The notes: generated by a model not told the origin, from the letters alone. DNA of 64,000 bases from Dermacentor variabilis (GCF_050947875.1 NC_134570.1:103526122-103590121), one strand, 5' to 3'; positions 11,301 through 23,952 are shown, counted from the stretch's first letter. Made by a program: numbers and translations.

Positions 11301-12570
11301 GGGTCACTTCACTCGTGAGTGGCAATGTGGACCTATACGTGAAAGGCAGCATCGGGATCTGGCACGCTAAGTTATCCCAGTGCAATAACGCAAATATGAA
11401 GTGTATACTACAGGGCACGAAGTTAACCCTTCGCCTCAACCCCGACTTCCACTCGAAGTGTTCGTGTTGCGCCATAAAATCCTACATAACGAACTGGCTT
11501 CTCTCCTCTGTCGATGTCAGTTTGCAGATGCCTTCAGGAAACTTAACAAAACGCCAATTCGAACAACTGACACTGCTGCAAGCGTCGTCTGCCTCTTCGA
11601 AGAAGACACTTTCCTAAATTTTATTTACAAGGAATATCAACGTACCATGCAATGGGGAGACTAGGTGATCGTCCGCTGTACGTGCAGATGCTGTCTTGAA
11701 CCCCGACCCGCTAATTATACAGCCAGAAAGAAGTGACGGTACATTTGTCCTTTTCGTGAAACAATTACTTGTGCGTGGCCATTTGACTGCGTGTTTCTGT
11801 CAGCCAGGGGGAAAGAATTCACCACATCTTTACTTCCTCATTTTTTTTCTGTGATCTTTCTCTTTCACTTGCGTTAGCTGATATAGTGTAAATAACCAGA
11901 CATATTTCAGGTTAAAGGTCCTGCTCTCACCCTTTTTTTTTTGCGCTATCCAATTATTTGATGTTATTCAGCAGAGGCAGTGTTTTGAAAGACATTTATG
12001 ATCAGTTTTTTTTTACCTGAGGGAATTCGCTGGACATCTTTTCTAAATTTGTTTTCATACTCATTTTCATTTATATATGATATATCGCACTCACACATCT
12101 ATTTTTTTACTTGAAAAATCAGCTCAAACAAGAAAAACGTTTCATATCAAGAAACACGCTGAGTGCTGCCTTAGGCACCCACAACTGGTGTTCTTTGACC
12201 AAGTACTTTATTTTTCGGACACTTTAGTTGTTTTTCCTTGAAAAAAAAATGAGTTATAAGACAGCGCTTGTATCGTGCGTTTTTTTTGTGCTCCTATTTG
12301 TTGTGAATGCTGGAATCAACAAGAAAATGAATATATACCAGGTAGACCAAATTTCGTTTAATTATTGTATTTACATTCATAATTAGTGATATCGCCTAGA
12401 CCAACCACTTTTGAAAAGGGTTACTTTTGAAAAAATGTTTACGCCAATATACCAAGCTGGGAGACAAAATTCGAGATAATAATTTGCAAACTTTGCTAAG
12501 AAATACATTGGCAGTCTACTTAGTTTTGTACTTCAGTATATAATGCAGCGTTTTTTTTTTTTTTTACACA
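11300..12570 (+). other. Duplicated intergenic sequence (pairs with 42560-43300)
   Basis: This aligns loosely with the C unit, for example TAACCCTTCGC near 11425 and 42767 and GATGCCTTC near 11526 and 42845. It contains T-rich runs. The frame 11401-11664 is not conserved in the other copy. Confidence 0.45.
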
Positions 12571-12571
12571 C

Positions 12572-13645
12572 AGCAAATGGAACGACACGGTGTTTTCACT
12601 CGCAACTTTCATGGAGCTCGCATATCTCCAAAATGGTGTCATCGACAGAATCCTTTTCAACTGGATATGTCTTTATGAAAATATCTACAGAGGCTTCACA
12701 GATATCTTGATTATACACAAGGAAAGCAGGAAGATACCTATAAAGAAATGGGTCAGACAGGGAGACACAATCTCTCCAATGCTATTCACTGCGTGTTTAG
12801 AAGTACTCAAGCTTTTAATCTGGGAAGGCTTACGAGTAAGGATCGATGGTGTATATCTCAGCAACCTTAGGTTTGCCGATGACATTGTTCTATTCAACAG
12901 CAATGCAGGCGAGTTACAGCATATGATTGAGGACCTTAAAACAGAGTGTAAGAGTGGAGTTGAAGATTAATATGCAGAATACTAAGATAATTATGAATAG
13001 CCGGGCAAAGGAACAAGAATTCAGGATCCGGTCAGTCTCTAGAGTCGGTAAAGGAGAACGTTTACCTAGGTCAACCAATCATCGGGAACCCTGATCAGCA
13101 AAAGGAAATTCCTAGAAGAATAAAAATGGGTTGGATCGCATACGGCAAACATTGTCAGCTCCTGACTGGAAGCTTACCATTATCATTGAAAAGGAAGGTG
13201 TACAATCAGTGCATTTTAACAGTGCTGGCATATGGGGCAGAGGCTTCGAGACTGACAAGGAAGCGCGAGAAGAAGTTAAGGACCGCGCAAAGAGCGATGG
13301 AACGAAGAATGCTAGGCATAACGTTAAGAGCCAGAAAGAGAGTGGTTTGGAACAGAGACAAACGGGTATAGCCGATATTCTAATTGACGTTAACAGAAAA
13401 AAATCGAGCTTGTCGGTCATGCAATGCGCCGGTTAGATAACCGTTGTACCATTAGGGTTACTGAATGGGTACCAAGAGAAGGGAAACACAATCGAGGACG
13501 GCAGAAGACTAGGTGGAGCGATGAAATTAGGAAAGTTGCGGGCGACACTTGGAATCTGTTGCCGCAGGACAGAGGCAGGGAGATCGCAGGGAGAGGCCTT
13601 CGTCCTGCAGTGGACATAAAACAGGCTGATGATGATGATGTCTTT
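12572..13645 (+). mobile_element. Decayed RTE-clade LINE fragment
   Basis: This is a 5'-truncated plus-strand LINE. The RT frame at 12590-12970 contains KKWVRQGDTISPMLFTACLE, LSNLRFADDIVLF (catalytic FADD near 12870) and a following GELQHMIEDL motif, typical of RTE elements. The C-terminal region appears in other frames: KRKVYNQCILTVLAYGAEA (13190-13250), QRAMERRMLGI (13290-13322) and GRQKTRWSDEIRKVAG (13497-13544). Several frameshifts separate these blocks, so it is inactive. It ends in a (GAT)n-like tail at 13625-13640. The 5' junction follows a T-run at 12550-12565. Confidence 0.88.
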
Positions 13646-14300
13646 GTGTTTTACCGACAACAATTTGTGAATTGCAATATGTGCCATATGATAATTACTT
13701 TAAAGTGACAATAATGAACTTTGTTATTTAGTCAATCATGCATTTCAATTTTGCGTGTATGTAATGTCCGCCTCCTCTCGAAAACCAGCTCGAGGCGTGC
13801 AATTGTCCTCTCGCCAACAGATGATTTGTGAAAATTGCCCAAAGTTTGCACGTAAACACCTGGTATATCTCGGCGTTAGCCCGCAAGAACAAAATTTAAC
13901 TTTATACATTACTCAATTCTGCTGATGTATATATGGTACCTTGGCGCTATAACGTAAAGCTATTCCAAACTTTTCTATTCTAATTCTGCAATCAGCCCTC
14001 CGCGATTGGTCACAACATTTTTGGACCAACCCCACTTCACCTGTTTGTCACGCGACGTCACGAATGCAGCTATAGCTCCCCATCTGATATGACGTGTACA
14101 CACTGGGTATGCATGATTTGACCGAACAAAAGAAAAACAGTTATTTCTGATGCGACGCCTTTTTGCCATTAATCCTCGTCTATTGGTATTAGAGCACCTC
14201 AATTTTTCATCACCTGAGGCAGTCAGCGCAGAAACACGTGCACAATTTATACACGCTTTCCGTTGAGTGAAATGAACTTTTGACGTTGAGAATATACGCG
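13645..14300 (+). other. Intergenic sequence after the RTE fragment
   Basis: No gene seen. The end (ATATACGCGAACCAGGCT near 14291) matches ATATACGTGAACCAGGCT near 43714 at the right end of the C unit. Confidence 0.45.
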
Positions 14301-14309
14301 AACCAGGCT

Positions 14310-14605
14310 TGTCGTAAAACAAGTCGCACGCGCAAGGTATGACCTATTCCCGTAGACACTGTGCCCCCTTAACGAAAATAGTTCTAAAAGGCAGAGAGCA
14401 TGCCTCCCACTACAGAGCTTTCAAAAGCTGCGGATGGGGCCCACTACACAATCTGAAGTTAGCTATGGCTTCAAATCCAATGCTTTATCTTCTTTTTTTT
14501 TTTGCTGAAATTGTCTAAGTCATTTGCCACCAGGAGGATAGCCGTATCATCGTGACCACATGAATTAACGGAGATTAATAAAGCGAAAAATTAACCACCT
14601 CCTCG
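14310..14605 (+). repeat. About 290-bp local duplication, copy 1
   Basis: It matches 17133-17425 in direct orientation at roughly 90 percent by eye. Shared blocks include CTTTCAAAAGCTGCGGATGG, a T-run and GCCACCAGGAGGATAGCCGT. A more diverged relative lies at about 58540-58640 in the D unit. Confidence 0.75.
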
Positions 14606-16500
14606 TTCTTCAATAGTGCATTCAATAAAGGGTGCGACTGCTGGTTTCCGAATAGTGCGCATAATTTCTGACCGTAAAGTGATGCGCAGCAAGATGCCCC
14701 TCATTGGCAGCACAAGAGGTTTGCCCTTAAAGAATGGATGTCTAGCCGTGCTGTACACAATGTTTTTCCTTTCACTGGTGAACCGCTATTACTAAAAGCA
14801 CGCAAGTATTAACAGAAAGGTCTTAGTCTTATTGAACATTATTATTACCGGTGCTTGTATTTATGGCCACACACCAACTACGCTTTTACTTTGTGTAGCC
14901 CCCGCATGCTTCAAAATACTCGTTAACATTCGCGCATGCGCTGATTCTGTTAAAAGTAAGATCCTCATAACAATTCCTAGTAATATGCACAAATATAAAA
15001 CAGGCTTCATGGGTCCATTGTTCGGCACACGCAGCTTTGTCGCCCATTTAGCCGTTCTTAAAAAAGAATTTACTCCGTTCCTTATGTATAGACCACGGCA
15101 AGTGTACTCCACCTGTAGGCGACCGCGCTTTGTAATAAAACCAAAGAACTTTCTGCTGGGAATGCCCATGATTGAACATATCATGCAGATTCAACAAATG
15201 TATGTCCAGTCACTATTAGTACCCGCCCGGAAGTTTTGGTGCTAGTTTTCCTACGTAAATATCAACGGCATTTTCCTAAAATAGCCAGTGGCTTATCGCT
15301 CTGTCATTTTTCTTTAGGCATGGGGGGGGGGTGGAGAGGAGGAGAGGATTGCTTTTCTTTGTTACCTTACTCGGCAATGGCTTTGTTTATTTTACACAAT
15401 AAGGCACGTGTCAACGATGAGTGAAGCCGAAGGACGAGTTGTCAAAACGACCGGCAGCAAAGGAGGTGGAAACACTGGAGTCTGCATTTTCCTTTCTTGT
15501 AGGGCGACTTTTTCACAAAATACAGCAATGAGCAACGTCAACAGCTTGTATCACATTGTTGTTGACTCCGTCCTCTACGGTGTTTTTTTTTTATTTTGTA
15601 ATTACAGCTGTCTTAATTCTTTGTCATACGCTGACTACTAAAGGCACTATAGCATTGCTGCCCAGACCTTAATCAAAATTTACTGTCGGCTCGAGGCAGC
15701 AAGTCATACACAGATGTCACATGCAACTCGTACGGCAGTAAACGCACTTCTACATAAGAAATATAGGAAATATCCTAGGCTGGTAGAAAAGTGACACGTA
15801 TTTGTACGCAGTGCATGTATCGAAACAAAACCAAACGCCCACCACCCTGGAAATTGTTGCAGCACGCACAGGGTGGCTTCTGCTAAGGGAAAAGAGAGTC
15901 GATGACTAAACGTTCCGAAACGTGCGTTGAAACGTGCTTGTGGTGCAGCAGTCGCAGCACCACAAGCACCCAAAGTAAACAGTCTAGCTTAGCCGAGGAG
16001 TCGACATGGAAAACTCAAGGTAACCATGGCAGAGCGCCGAGTTGGTATTTCTTTTATTTATTGCTGTGCATTACATGGAGTCTCCTGCAAGAAATTACTG
16101 CAGCGAACTGACGCTAGTGTATGTGAATTCTGAAGCTATGGCGGTTCAGCCTGGAGCTGAGTGTTGGGCAGTATTGGATTGGATTGGATTTCGTTCTTTG
16201 ATGGCGCGTACCCACTGCGAGGGATTGGCTAAGAGCGGTAGGCAGCACGTGCGTTTGCTTCATCTTCGTCCTTGTGACTTCTAAGCGCTTGGTGACTTTG
16301 CAAATGCACCAATTTCTACAATACATTGAGCTATAAATGCAACAATTTGCCATGAATATGCATGTGCTCACATACTAATTGTCTCGCTGTGTTACGCAAA
16401 CTACTATTTCTTGGATATTAAGAAAATAAAGCGTAATAAGTAATGTCACAAGAAGGTCTGAAGCCACAAGCATGAGGATTAGACAAATACATGCACTAAA
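14605..16500 (+). other. Distal flank of the gene A unit, homologous to 58700-60440
   Basis: No convincing gene. Order and orientation match the 3' flank of pseudogene D. Anchors include TCCTGTATTTATG / GCTTGTATTTATG (14853 / 58971), GGAGGTGGAAAC (15462 / 59566), ATTGCTGTGCATT (16061 / 60116) and TATAAATGCAACAATTTGC (16333 / 60360). Open frames such as 14832-15245 are not kept in the D copy. Confidence 0.55.
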
Positions 16501-16869
16501 CATCATTCCCGTAACACCTGAACAATCATAGCGCCAAAGTTCTCTCTGGCGATATTTATAAAGAAAGAAGGCTATTGAGAATAGAATTTAATGAAAAAAC
16601 TTTTATTAAGAACATGTTTTGGAGGCTGCATTGCTTCCTTCCGCATAATTAGCTGCGAGGTATTTATGAGAAACGCTGTATTTGGTGTGAAAGTGTCATT
16701 CCGTGCTTTGTTGACAGTAAACCTAGCTAGTCGCACCAACAATGTAGTCTCAGAAGTCAATCTTCGCAATGAATTCAGGTAGTTACCATTCTAATTTGGT
16801 AACGAAGTAACAATACAAGTTTTATCGGCAGTACAAACTTGGAAGCATTCGCTTACTAAATGAATTACC

Positions 16870-17133
16870 AGGCATGGCGTCAACGCGCTCAAGTAAACGT
16901 GAACACATCACACTCGATGAGCGCGGGCACTCGCTGTCAGAATGCTGCAGCGAGCGGCAAAAATGCAGCAAGCCAAGTGACCTCTGTGCGGTCTATCGCT
17001 TCCACGCAAGAGGGGCGAGAACACAGCGAGCACAAATATATGAGCCGTCTGCAGATCCATTTCAAGATACGGCGGGCGCTAATTCACGCCGCCGTGCAAA
17101 GTACGCACTCGTTGACCGAGTCGAAGCCGCACG
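16870..17133 (+). repeat. Dispersed repeat, related to about 34790-34960
   Basis: A GC-richer stretch shares blocks such as GGCGAGAACACAGCG (17014 and 34849) with the insertion inside the C unit. The open frame 16874-17164 is Arg/Ser-rich and lacks recognisable domains. I take it as repeat-derived. Confidence 0.4.
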
Positions 17134-17425
17134 CGCAACAACAAGTCACACGCGCAAGATATGACTTATACTCGTAGACACTGCGCTCCCTTAACGAAAA
17201 AAGCTCTAAAAGACAGACAGCATGCCTCCAGCTCCAGAACTTTCAAAAGCTGCGGATGGGGGCCACTACGCAATGTGAAGTTAGCTATGGCTTGAAGTCC
17301 AATGCTTCTTTATCTTTTTTTTTTTTTTTGCTGCTGAGATTACCTAAGTCATTTGCCACCAGGAGGATAGCCGTATCATCATGACCGCATGAATTAACGA
17401 AGATTCATCAAGCGAAAAATTCAGT
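17133..17425 (+). repeat. About 290-bp local duplication, copy 2
   Basis: Copy 2 of the block at 14310-14605, in the same orientation and about 2.8 kb downstream. Confidence 0.75.
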
Positions 17426-18865
17426 TGAAGACACCCAGACCTCTTCCTAGTGCGCTGCTTCCCCGCTTTTATACACATATGGCACACGATGGTTTAGCTG
17501 CGATTGTCAGTTTCCCTTGCGCTCGGTCGCGAAATACGCAGTTGCTGCCGGACGACCACAACCCCCCCCCCCCTCCCTCCCTGCCATCCGTCCGCGGCCT
17601 TTCGCTCGACGGCACGGAAGACTCTCCGCTTTCTTCGCGCGCGCCAGGTTGAGCCGCGATCCTCAGCTTCCCTTGCATGCTTCCCTCGCAGAACGACCGG
17701 TTTTGCTCTCCGTAATTCTTTTTACCTTTACACAGACCGAACGCGCAGACTTTTACTCCCATTCTGTATGCAAAATGAGGCTCTTTACGACACACCTTTC
17801 TTCCTATAGCGCCAGTACATTTGGTTACGACGCTGAAGGTCGCTGATTTTACGATCACCCGTACCACGCATGTATCTGGCGGTTCAGCTAAATAGGGAAA
17901 ATAACACTGGTATATCTTTCATCCTATCGAGTCAATGCGACTTCTGACACTGTTCCATTCCGTGGTTGTGTCAGCGCTGGTGAAAGCCAGTAACGAGCAA
18001 ATACAGACACAGCACTTAGGAACACCGTAAACACCTGATAAATCTAATAAAACGACCACAGATCAGCACACTTGTAGCAAAAAATTAAGAAAGACTAGTG
18101 TTTCTGCGTAGTTTCTGCGCAGTTTCTGCGCCGGAAATCTCTGCTCCGCCATCTGTGTGTGACTGTAGCGTTTAGTTTAGAAATACTACAAGACTGCGAG
18201 TGAACGCGTGTGCGCGTGTAACATGCAAAACGAAATCTGAAAAAAAAGAACAACGTTCTTCCTACATCGTCGTTCGAGCCAGACATGGGACGGCCAGCAC
18301 TTACGCCCGAGACGGATGGTTTGATCGCGTGGTATCGCAGCTATATTCTGCGCCGCCCTTCTACGTAATAGGGGCGTTACACCACGAGCCACGCTTCGCG
18401 GTGCCACTTGCGCAATGAGAGGAATTTAACGAATAATTAGACTCGGTTGCCACGATTTACGTGGTGATTTTGAGATATACGAACACAGAATTATACTTTT
18501 AATGACGACGTCCTTCAATTTTTCAATTAAGCTTGTACAATGTAATTGGGGCTTATGTATAGTTATTCGATGTAATTATTTATAGTTGGATCAATTGCTT
18601 TGATGTTTTAGGTAATATTTACCTGGGCAGCAAAATAATTCTTAATTTTGTTTAGGTTTCTATCTCTTTTTTTATGCTCGGGATAAAAAAAAATACTGTA
18701 TCAAACTACTGACAAGGTTACCCGTTTGCGCACCGCAGCACTGAGCTCTCAAACACGATATCTATGTCTTCTGTAGCCTCGTTCCCTCTTAATAAAACCG
18801 GGCCAGCGGCAGAAATGTTAGTAAAATAGTAGTATTTTTGTTCTTAAACGCGTTAGTGCTTCCTT
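17425..18865. other. Intergenic, no feature supported
   Basis: It contains a C-run (17564-17573) and GC-rich patches giving short overlapping frames on both strands at 17425-17870 and 18095-18420. None shows domains or conservation within the window. Confidence 0.45.
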
Positions 18866-18890
18866 GATGATGATGATGATGATGATGATG
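18865..18890. repeat. (TGA)n microsatellite / LINE tail
   Basis: About eight TGA repeats directly abut the 3' end of the minus-strand LINE, so this is probably its tail. Confidence 0.8.
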
Positions 18891-19614
18891 CGTGGTGTTT
18901 TATGGCCCAAGGGCCAGGCATGGCCAAAGAGTGCCATGACAAGTGGTAATGTTACCGATGAATTGCGGATGGCGCGGACAATGAATTCCTTCTGGTAGAT
19001 GCAACATGGCTGTAGAAGGGCCTAAAAGCTGTCGCTGTAGATGGGCTAAAATATATAGGTACTAAAATAATGACACTGACTAGGTAGTGATGTGGGCTAT
19101 GGCAACTGGGTTTCGTTAAATAGATGATGCAACAAAGCATAACAGCTACACTGGTGCTTCAAGAAAGCCCTTGAATACAAGGGCTGTTAATTGCGTGCCG
19201 ATAATTGCCTGGCCAAATGATTATGAGAGTGTCTTTTTCAGCTAAAAACTGTAAGAGTAATTTCAGATTAAAAGGCGGTTCACTGCTAAGAAAAAATGCC
19301 GGGGGAGTAGGTATATTTTCATGATATGCAGACGGGAAATACTTTTTCCTTTCTGCTTCTATTGCAGAGAATTGAATAAGAACATGGAGGACTGTGAGAT
19401 TACTGCTGCACTTACTATAAATCGGAGCAATCCCCCACCGCCAATCCAAAGGTAAGAGTGAGTACCGTAAGTGTGTCCTATTCTTAATCGGCAAACAAGT
19501 ACATCTTTGTACCGTGCTGTTTTCTCACTTATCCAGCTCCTCAGTTTTGGTTTTATCATGTGTAGCTTATTCAATGCTTAGGCATCCTACTCTCCTTGTA
19601 TATTATTCCTCACT

Positions 19615-20720
19615 TTACAGCGTAGAAAATACTTTAAGTCTCTGGCACCGACGAGACTTCTCAAGGGACCAAACCCTTGAGGCCACCAGCCCAGAGGTCG
19701 ATGGCCCCTTGTTCTGGGACGGCAGAGCAGCGCTAACCGCAGCCGCCGATGGGGCAGATGGCGCCACTGCCGGCTCCGTCTGAGTGGGCCGGATAGCCGC
19801 CAGTGACCGTTGTGGCGCTGCCTCCTGACGCGCCATATCGGCAAAGCTGTCCTGTGGCAGGTACAATACTCGCCTGCGTGCATCTTTGAATGAAATGTTT
19901 TCCTTCACTTTCATTGTCACAATTCCTTTTTATTTTTTCCATGAAGGGCAGGCCTGCGAGTATGCGGTATGCGCCCCATCACGGTTCGCACAGCGGAGAG
20001 AGCGTTCGCAGTTTTGAGACGAGTGCTTGTGAGCACAGCATCTTGCACACGTTTGGCAACCTAGGCTGTTTTGCGAAGTGTGACCGAATCGCTGGCATTT
20101 AAAGCATCTTAGAGGGTTCTGGACGTGCGGTAAGACCAGGATCTTTGCATAGCCTGCCTCGATTGTTTCGGGCAGCACACTTGAACCGAAGGTGATAATA
20201 TGGTGCTGTGTCTGTATTTCTGTCCCGTCGCACTTCATATTAATTCGTTTCACATTGATCTCATCTTGCTCTTTGCAGCGTTCGAAATGTTCGGCCTCTG
20301 TCAGCTCCATCAGGTAATCAACAGAAATAATGGCGCGGATGGTGTTCATAGTTCGGTGTGGCGTCACGGCAACTGGAATGTCGCCAAAAGAGACAAGGTT
20401 CTGTAGCTTTTCATAGTGTTCTTTTTTATCGTGCAGTTCCAAAAGAAGGTCACCTCTAGCTAGCTTCGTAGCTTTGTAACCTGGGCTTGTGGCATCACCT
20501 TGGCATCACTGTGGCATTTCGCGGCAAGGAAAGATTACCATCACTCTCGCGTTCTTTTCTTGTTTTTTCAGAGTGCACCACACGGTACTTGGGAAACTTT
20601 TCTCCGTGGTGGCCAAAATTTTGAAGTACTTCGGTGCGCCTTCGTTTGTGAAGGCGATCTTGGAGTCCCCGAAAGGAATAGTCTATAAGGCGTGTTTAGT
20701 GTCCGCCAGCAACGCAAGCC
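19615..20720 (-). pseudogene. LINE ORF1 (gag-like, CCHC zinc knuckles) with nonsense codons
   Basis: This encodes the RNA-binding ORF1 protein of an I-like LINE. The N-terminal part (TNEGAPKYFKILATTEKSFP) and the central part (VAVTPHRTMNTIRAI, TFGSSVLPETIEAGYAKI) are recognisable. A run of Cys/His knuckles follows, starting at CFKCQRFGHTSQNSLGC and ending at ACPSWKK. The Glu expected after SWKK is replaced by TAA (19930-19932). The same frame then stays open to 19615 through KVKENISFKDARRR and an Ala/Pro-rich tail. Another in-frame TGA lies near 20503. The copy is therefore inactive but not heavily decayed. Confidence 0.8.
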
Positions 20721-21188
20721 ATCCATGATAGAGCCCAACAAGGGGAAGCCACGAAATGAGTAAAGCACGTCCTGCAAGCGCCAGCTGTACGTTACTGCTA
20801 TAACCAAATATGGTGTACCCAAAGTTGGCTATCCACACAAGGTTAACCCTTGTCGCACAGAAATATGGAAGTCAGAAGTGATAAGAAGACAGGAAAGAAG
20901 AAACAGTGAGAGAGAAAGCAAAAAGATTGAAGGTGGGGACAGGAAAAGGCGACTGCCGATTTCCTCCAGGTGGGTCAGTCTGGAGGTGCCGTTTATGTGA
21001 AGCAGAGGCCGAATAAATGTGTTGCCTCCTCCAGGGGGCCTTAAAGGTCCATACACCCGGCACTGGCTTAACCCCTGAAATCGCCCTTTTCCCAGACACG
21101 GCTAAGCCGCGCATGGCAACGCGCAGGAGTGTCCAACCCTTGTGTGCTCGGGTACGTGATGTCGCCACACTCCAAACGCTATATATAT

Positions 21189-21456
21189 TGCACAGTGCCT
21201 TTGCATTGGGCACTGTGCACGCCGTACAGTGGTGTTGTTCAGCAACAACAGGAAGCGATCTTCGTGGCACGGGCAGCCAGTTGGACCCGGCTCGCATGCG
21301 GCACGCGCCCGAGGTGTCACGCGAGAAGAAGAGGAAGACGGTTCGAGCCAGTTTGAGAACGCGACTGCCGCGGATTCCTGCACGACCGCAGTGACTTTTA
21401 CTTGTGGGCACAAGTTCGCCTTTAATAAATATCCTTGTTTTACTAACATCGTTACA
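21189..21456 (+). repeat. 5' LTR of the gypsy element
   Basis: It starts TGCACAGTGCC and contains AATAAA near 21423. It is followed by TTTCTGGTGGAGGTGCGG, where a primer-binding site would lie. I cannot assign the tRNA. Confidence 0.9.
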
Positions 21457-21477
21457 TTTCTGGTGGAGGTGCGGGGT

Positions 21478-23952
21478 ATGAGTCGAAGCCCCACGAACGA
21501 AAGTCAGCGTAGCCCCGACAACCCGCGAGTCCATCCCGTGGAACTGACACCTGTACACCAGCGGACGAGCCGCCGTCTTCGAGGTGACTCGCCCGAATTC
21601 GGCCCTCTTCTCTTCTTGCCAAGAGAAACTCCCACAACGGACGCCGCCACAATGACTACCCAGGTAACACCGGCACAGCTAGTCGTAAGCCAACCTCGCA
21701 AGCCGCCAACATTCCATGGTGACTCGTTCGAAGACGTGGAAGATTGGTTGGAACTGTTCGAGAGAGTGGCGAGCTTTAATGAATGGAATGAGAGACAGAA
21801 GCTCCGTAACGTATATTTCGCGTTGGAAGACTTCGCAAAAACGTGGTATGAAAACCACGAACCCTCTTTGACCTCTTGGGAGGAATTTCGACGACAACTG
21901 CTAGCAACGTACGCCAGCACGGATCGTAAAGAAAAGGCTGTAATCGCACTTCAAGGCAGGAACCAGCTCACAAACGAGAACGTGGCGATGTACATCGAGG
22001 ACATGTCCCGCCTGTTCAAGCGTGCTGATCCCACCATGAGTGAAGATAAGAAGCCGCGCCATCTCATGCGTGGGGTAAAGCAGGAACTCTTCGCAGTTCT
22101 CGTCCGCAACCCACCGCGCACGGTTGCCGAGTTCAGATGTGAAGCAACGACCATCGAAAAGACGGTGGAACAGCGGGCTCGGCAATACAACCGTGAGGCA
22201 AGCTGCGCACCTGTCCATGTCTTCCCTGGAGGCCTGCCAAACGACCTGGAAGCCCTGCGGGAGCTTGTCCGGTCAGTGATCAGGGAAGAGCTCAACAAGT
22301 TGCAGATACCTCAGGCTCCAGCTGCACTATCTATCGTCGACGTTGTCCGGGACGAACTCAGGAACGTCATACGGGATCCAGAGTGTGAGCCACAGCCTAC
22401 GCGGCGCACGCCAACGTACGCCGACGTACTCAGGCAACCCGCGGCACACAGTAGTGGAGCAGTTGCGACGACTGTTCCCTACCCGTCGACAGTACGCAGT
22501 GCACCTCGTCTACTGGAACCACCGGCTGCCTATCAGCCTTCAGCACGTAGTGCACCTCGTTTTGTGGAACAAAGGCCCCGGATAAGTGACGTCTGGCGTG
22601 ACCACGAGCGCAGGCCTCTGTGTTTCCACTGCGGAGAAGCGGGTCACCTGTATAGGTTCTGCCCGTACCGTCAAGTTGGGTTAAGGGGTTTTCCCTTAAG
22701 CGCACCATGCCCCCGAAACGGTGAACGGCCAGCGGAGATCGAAGAATACCTGTCGACGCGCCAAAGCCCCGTTACCCCTCGCCAACGTCAACCACGATCA
22801 CCGTCGCCCATGCGCTACCGATCGCCTAGCCCACGCGCGTCTCCAAGATTGCCTAGGCGTCGTACCACCAAGCCCACACCAGGAAAACTAAAGCAAGCGA
22901 CCTGTGGAGGTGAGGCCGCTGATAACCAGAGTGACGAAGATCCTCCAACGCGATTCCAGTGCGGTGATGAGATAATTCCAGTCTACAGGTGCAGGAACGA
23001 AACGATTACGTCAGATTTGCGGTTGATAATAGACGGATGCGAGCTGAATGCCTTAGTCGACACCGGCGCTGATTATTCGGTAGTAAGCTTCAAGATGGCG
23101 AAGCACCTTAAAAAAGTTGTGACGAAGTGGACTGGTCCGCAGATACGCACGGCAGGCGGCCATCTTATTACGCCCCTTGGCCGATGCACCGCAAGACTTA
23201 CGATAAAAGGCTTTACTTACGTTCCTGACTTTATTGTACTGCCAGAATGTTCACGGGAACTTATATTGGGAATGGATTTTCTACAAGCTAACGGCGCCAT
23301 AATTAACCTACGTAGGTCCAGTGTATCTTTCTCGACAAAACAAGCTATACCTGTGGAAGAATCGGAGGAGCGACGTCTCGCTGCACTGCGCGTCGTTGAC
23401 GATGACGTAACTGTGCCGCCACACTGCAGTATAATGGTTCTTGTGGAGAATGAAAGATTTTCCGACCGCGAAGGCATAGCGGATGGAAACATAGAGCTCC
23501 TTTTCAACAAAGGTATTTGCGTGGCTCGGGGCCTTGTTCACTTAAGCGATGGCCGTGCAAATGTCGCACTTACAAATTTCGGTAATGAATTCCAACACAT
23601 CGCACAAGGAACAGCTATTGCCTATTTCCACGAGTTCTGTGAAGCGACCGAATTATGCAGCCTAACTACGTCAACTGCCCTGCCAGGAACCTGCAGTGTC
23701 GACAGATCAATTACCGTCAACCCGAGACTCCCTGAAGCCCAAAAGAAACAGATATATGCCCTGATAAAGGATTTTTCTGACTGCTTTTCCACGTCCTCGA
23801 AGGTACGGCGCACGTCTGTTGCGAAGCACAGAATCATAACAGAGGACGCCACAAGACCGGTATGCCAGCACCCGTATCGAGTGTCACCACTGAGACAGCC
23901 GACACTGAAGTTCATACCGATGCGAGTAACGTCGGCCTCGGTGCCATACTAG
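21478..23952 (+). CDS. Gypsy gag-protease polyprotein (truncated at the RT deletion)
   Basis: I choose the ATG at 21478 just after the LTR. The open frame extends upstream into the LTR, but that part is not coding in this family. The order is: a gag domain (about 21690-22200, with [20 protein letters not shown] and [14 protein letters not shown]), an Arg/Pro-rich linker, a CX2CX4HX4C zinc knuckle at 22621-22662 ([14 protein letters not shown]) and a second basic linker. An aspartic protease follows, with DTGA at 23059-23070 and a later ILGMDFL. The frame reaches the start of the pol linker (HPYRVSP near 23880), crosses the deletion junction and ends in an unrelated frame at 23952. Gag and protease look intact. 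Confidence 0.9.
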   Translation: MSRSPTNESQRSPDNPRVHPVELTPVHQRTSRRLRGDSPEFGPLLFLPRETPTTDAATMTTQVTPAQLVVSQPRKPPTFHGDSFEDVEDWLELFERVASFNEWNERQKLRNVYFALEDFAKTWYENHEPSLTSWEEFRRQLLATYASTDRKEKAVIALQGRNQLTNENVAMYIEDMSRLFKRADPTMSEDKKPRHLMRGVKQELFAVLVRNPPRTVAEFRCEATTIEKTVEQRARQYNREASCAPVHVFPGGLPNDLEALRELVRSVIREELNKLQIPQAPAALSIVDVVRDELRNVIRDPECEPQPTRRTPTYADVLRQPAAHSSGAVATTVPYPSTVRSAPRLLEPPAAYQPSARSAPRFVEQRPRISDVWRDHERRPLCFHCGEAGHLYRFCPYRQVGLRGFPLSAPCPRNGERPAEIEEYLSTRQSPVTPRQRQPRSPSPMRYRSPSPRASPRLPRRRTTKPTPGKLKQATCGGEAADNQSDEDPPTRFQCGDEIIPVYRCRNETITSDLRLIIDGCELNALVDTGADYSVVSFKMAKHLKKVVTKWTGPQIRTAGGHLITPLGRCTARLTIKGFTYVPDFIVLPECSRELILGMDFLQANGAIINLRRSSVSFSTKQAIPVEESEERRLAALRVVDDDVTVPPHCSIMVLVENERFSDREGIADGNIELLFNKGICVARGLVHLSDGRANVALTNFGNEFQHIAQGTAIAYFHEFCEATELCSLTTSTALPGTCSVDRSITVNPRLPEAQKKQIYALIKDFSDCFSTSSKVRRTSVAKHRIITEDATRPVCQHPYRVSPLRQPTLKFIPMRVTSASVPY

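Larger units (their letters stand above)
18865..21186 (-). mobile_element. Internally deleted I-like LINE (5' UTR, ORF1, ORF2 C-terminus, 3' UTR)
   Basis: On the minus strand the element runs from a 5' UTR-like segment (about 21186-20830) through a gag-like ORF1 (about 20720-19615). It then passes directly into the C-terminal tail of an ORF2 (about 19575-19160: KPKLRSWISEKTARYKDV, CRLRIGHT, LTVLHVLIQ, ERKKYFP) and a 3' UTR. It ends at a (CATCAT)n tail, read as (TGATGA)n at 18865-18890. Endonuclease, RT and RNase H are absent. A gypsy element has inserted at its 5' border (21189). Joining the two halves into one element is inferred from order and orientation. Confidence 0.75.

Noticed and set aside
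14832..15245. 137-codon frame at 14.8-15.2 kb and its antisense frame
   Set aside because: The homologous D-unit sequence (58.9-59.3 kb) does not preserve either reading frame.
21229..21477. Upstream extension of the gag frame into the 5' LTR
   Set aside because: It lies inside the LTR and is duplicated in the 3' LTR without gag. The ATG at 21478 after the LTR fits the family.
20872..21558. Long minus-strand frame across the LINE 5' UTR and gypsy LTR
   Set aside because: It spans the junction of two unrelated elements, and the LTR part repeats at 25574-26086.
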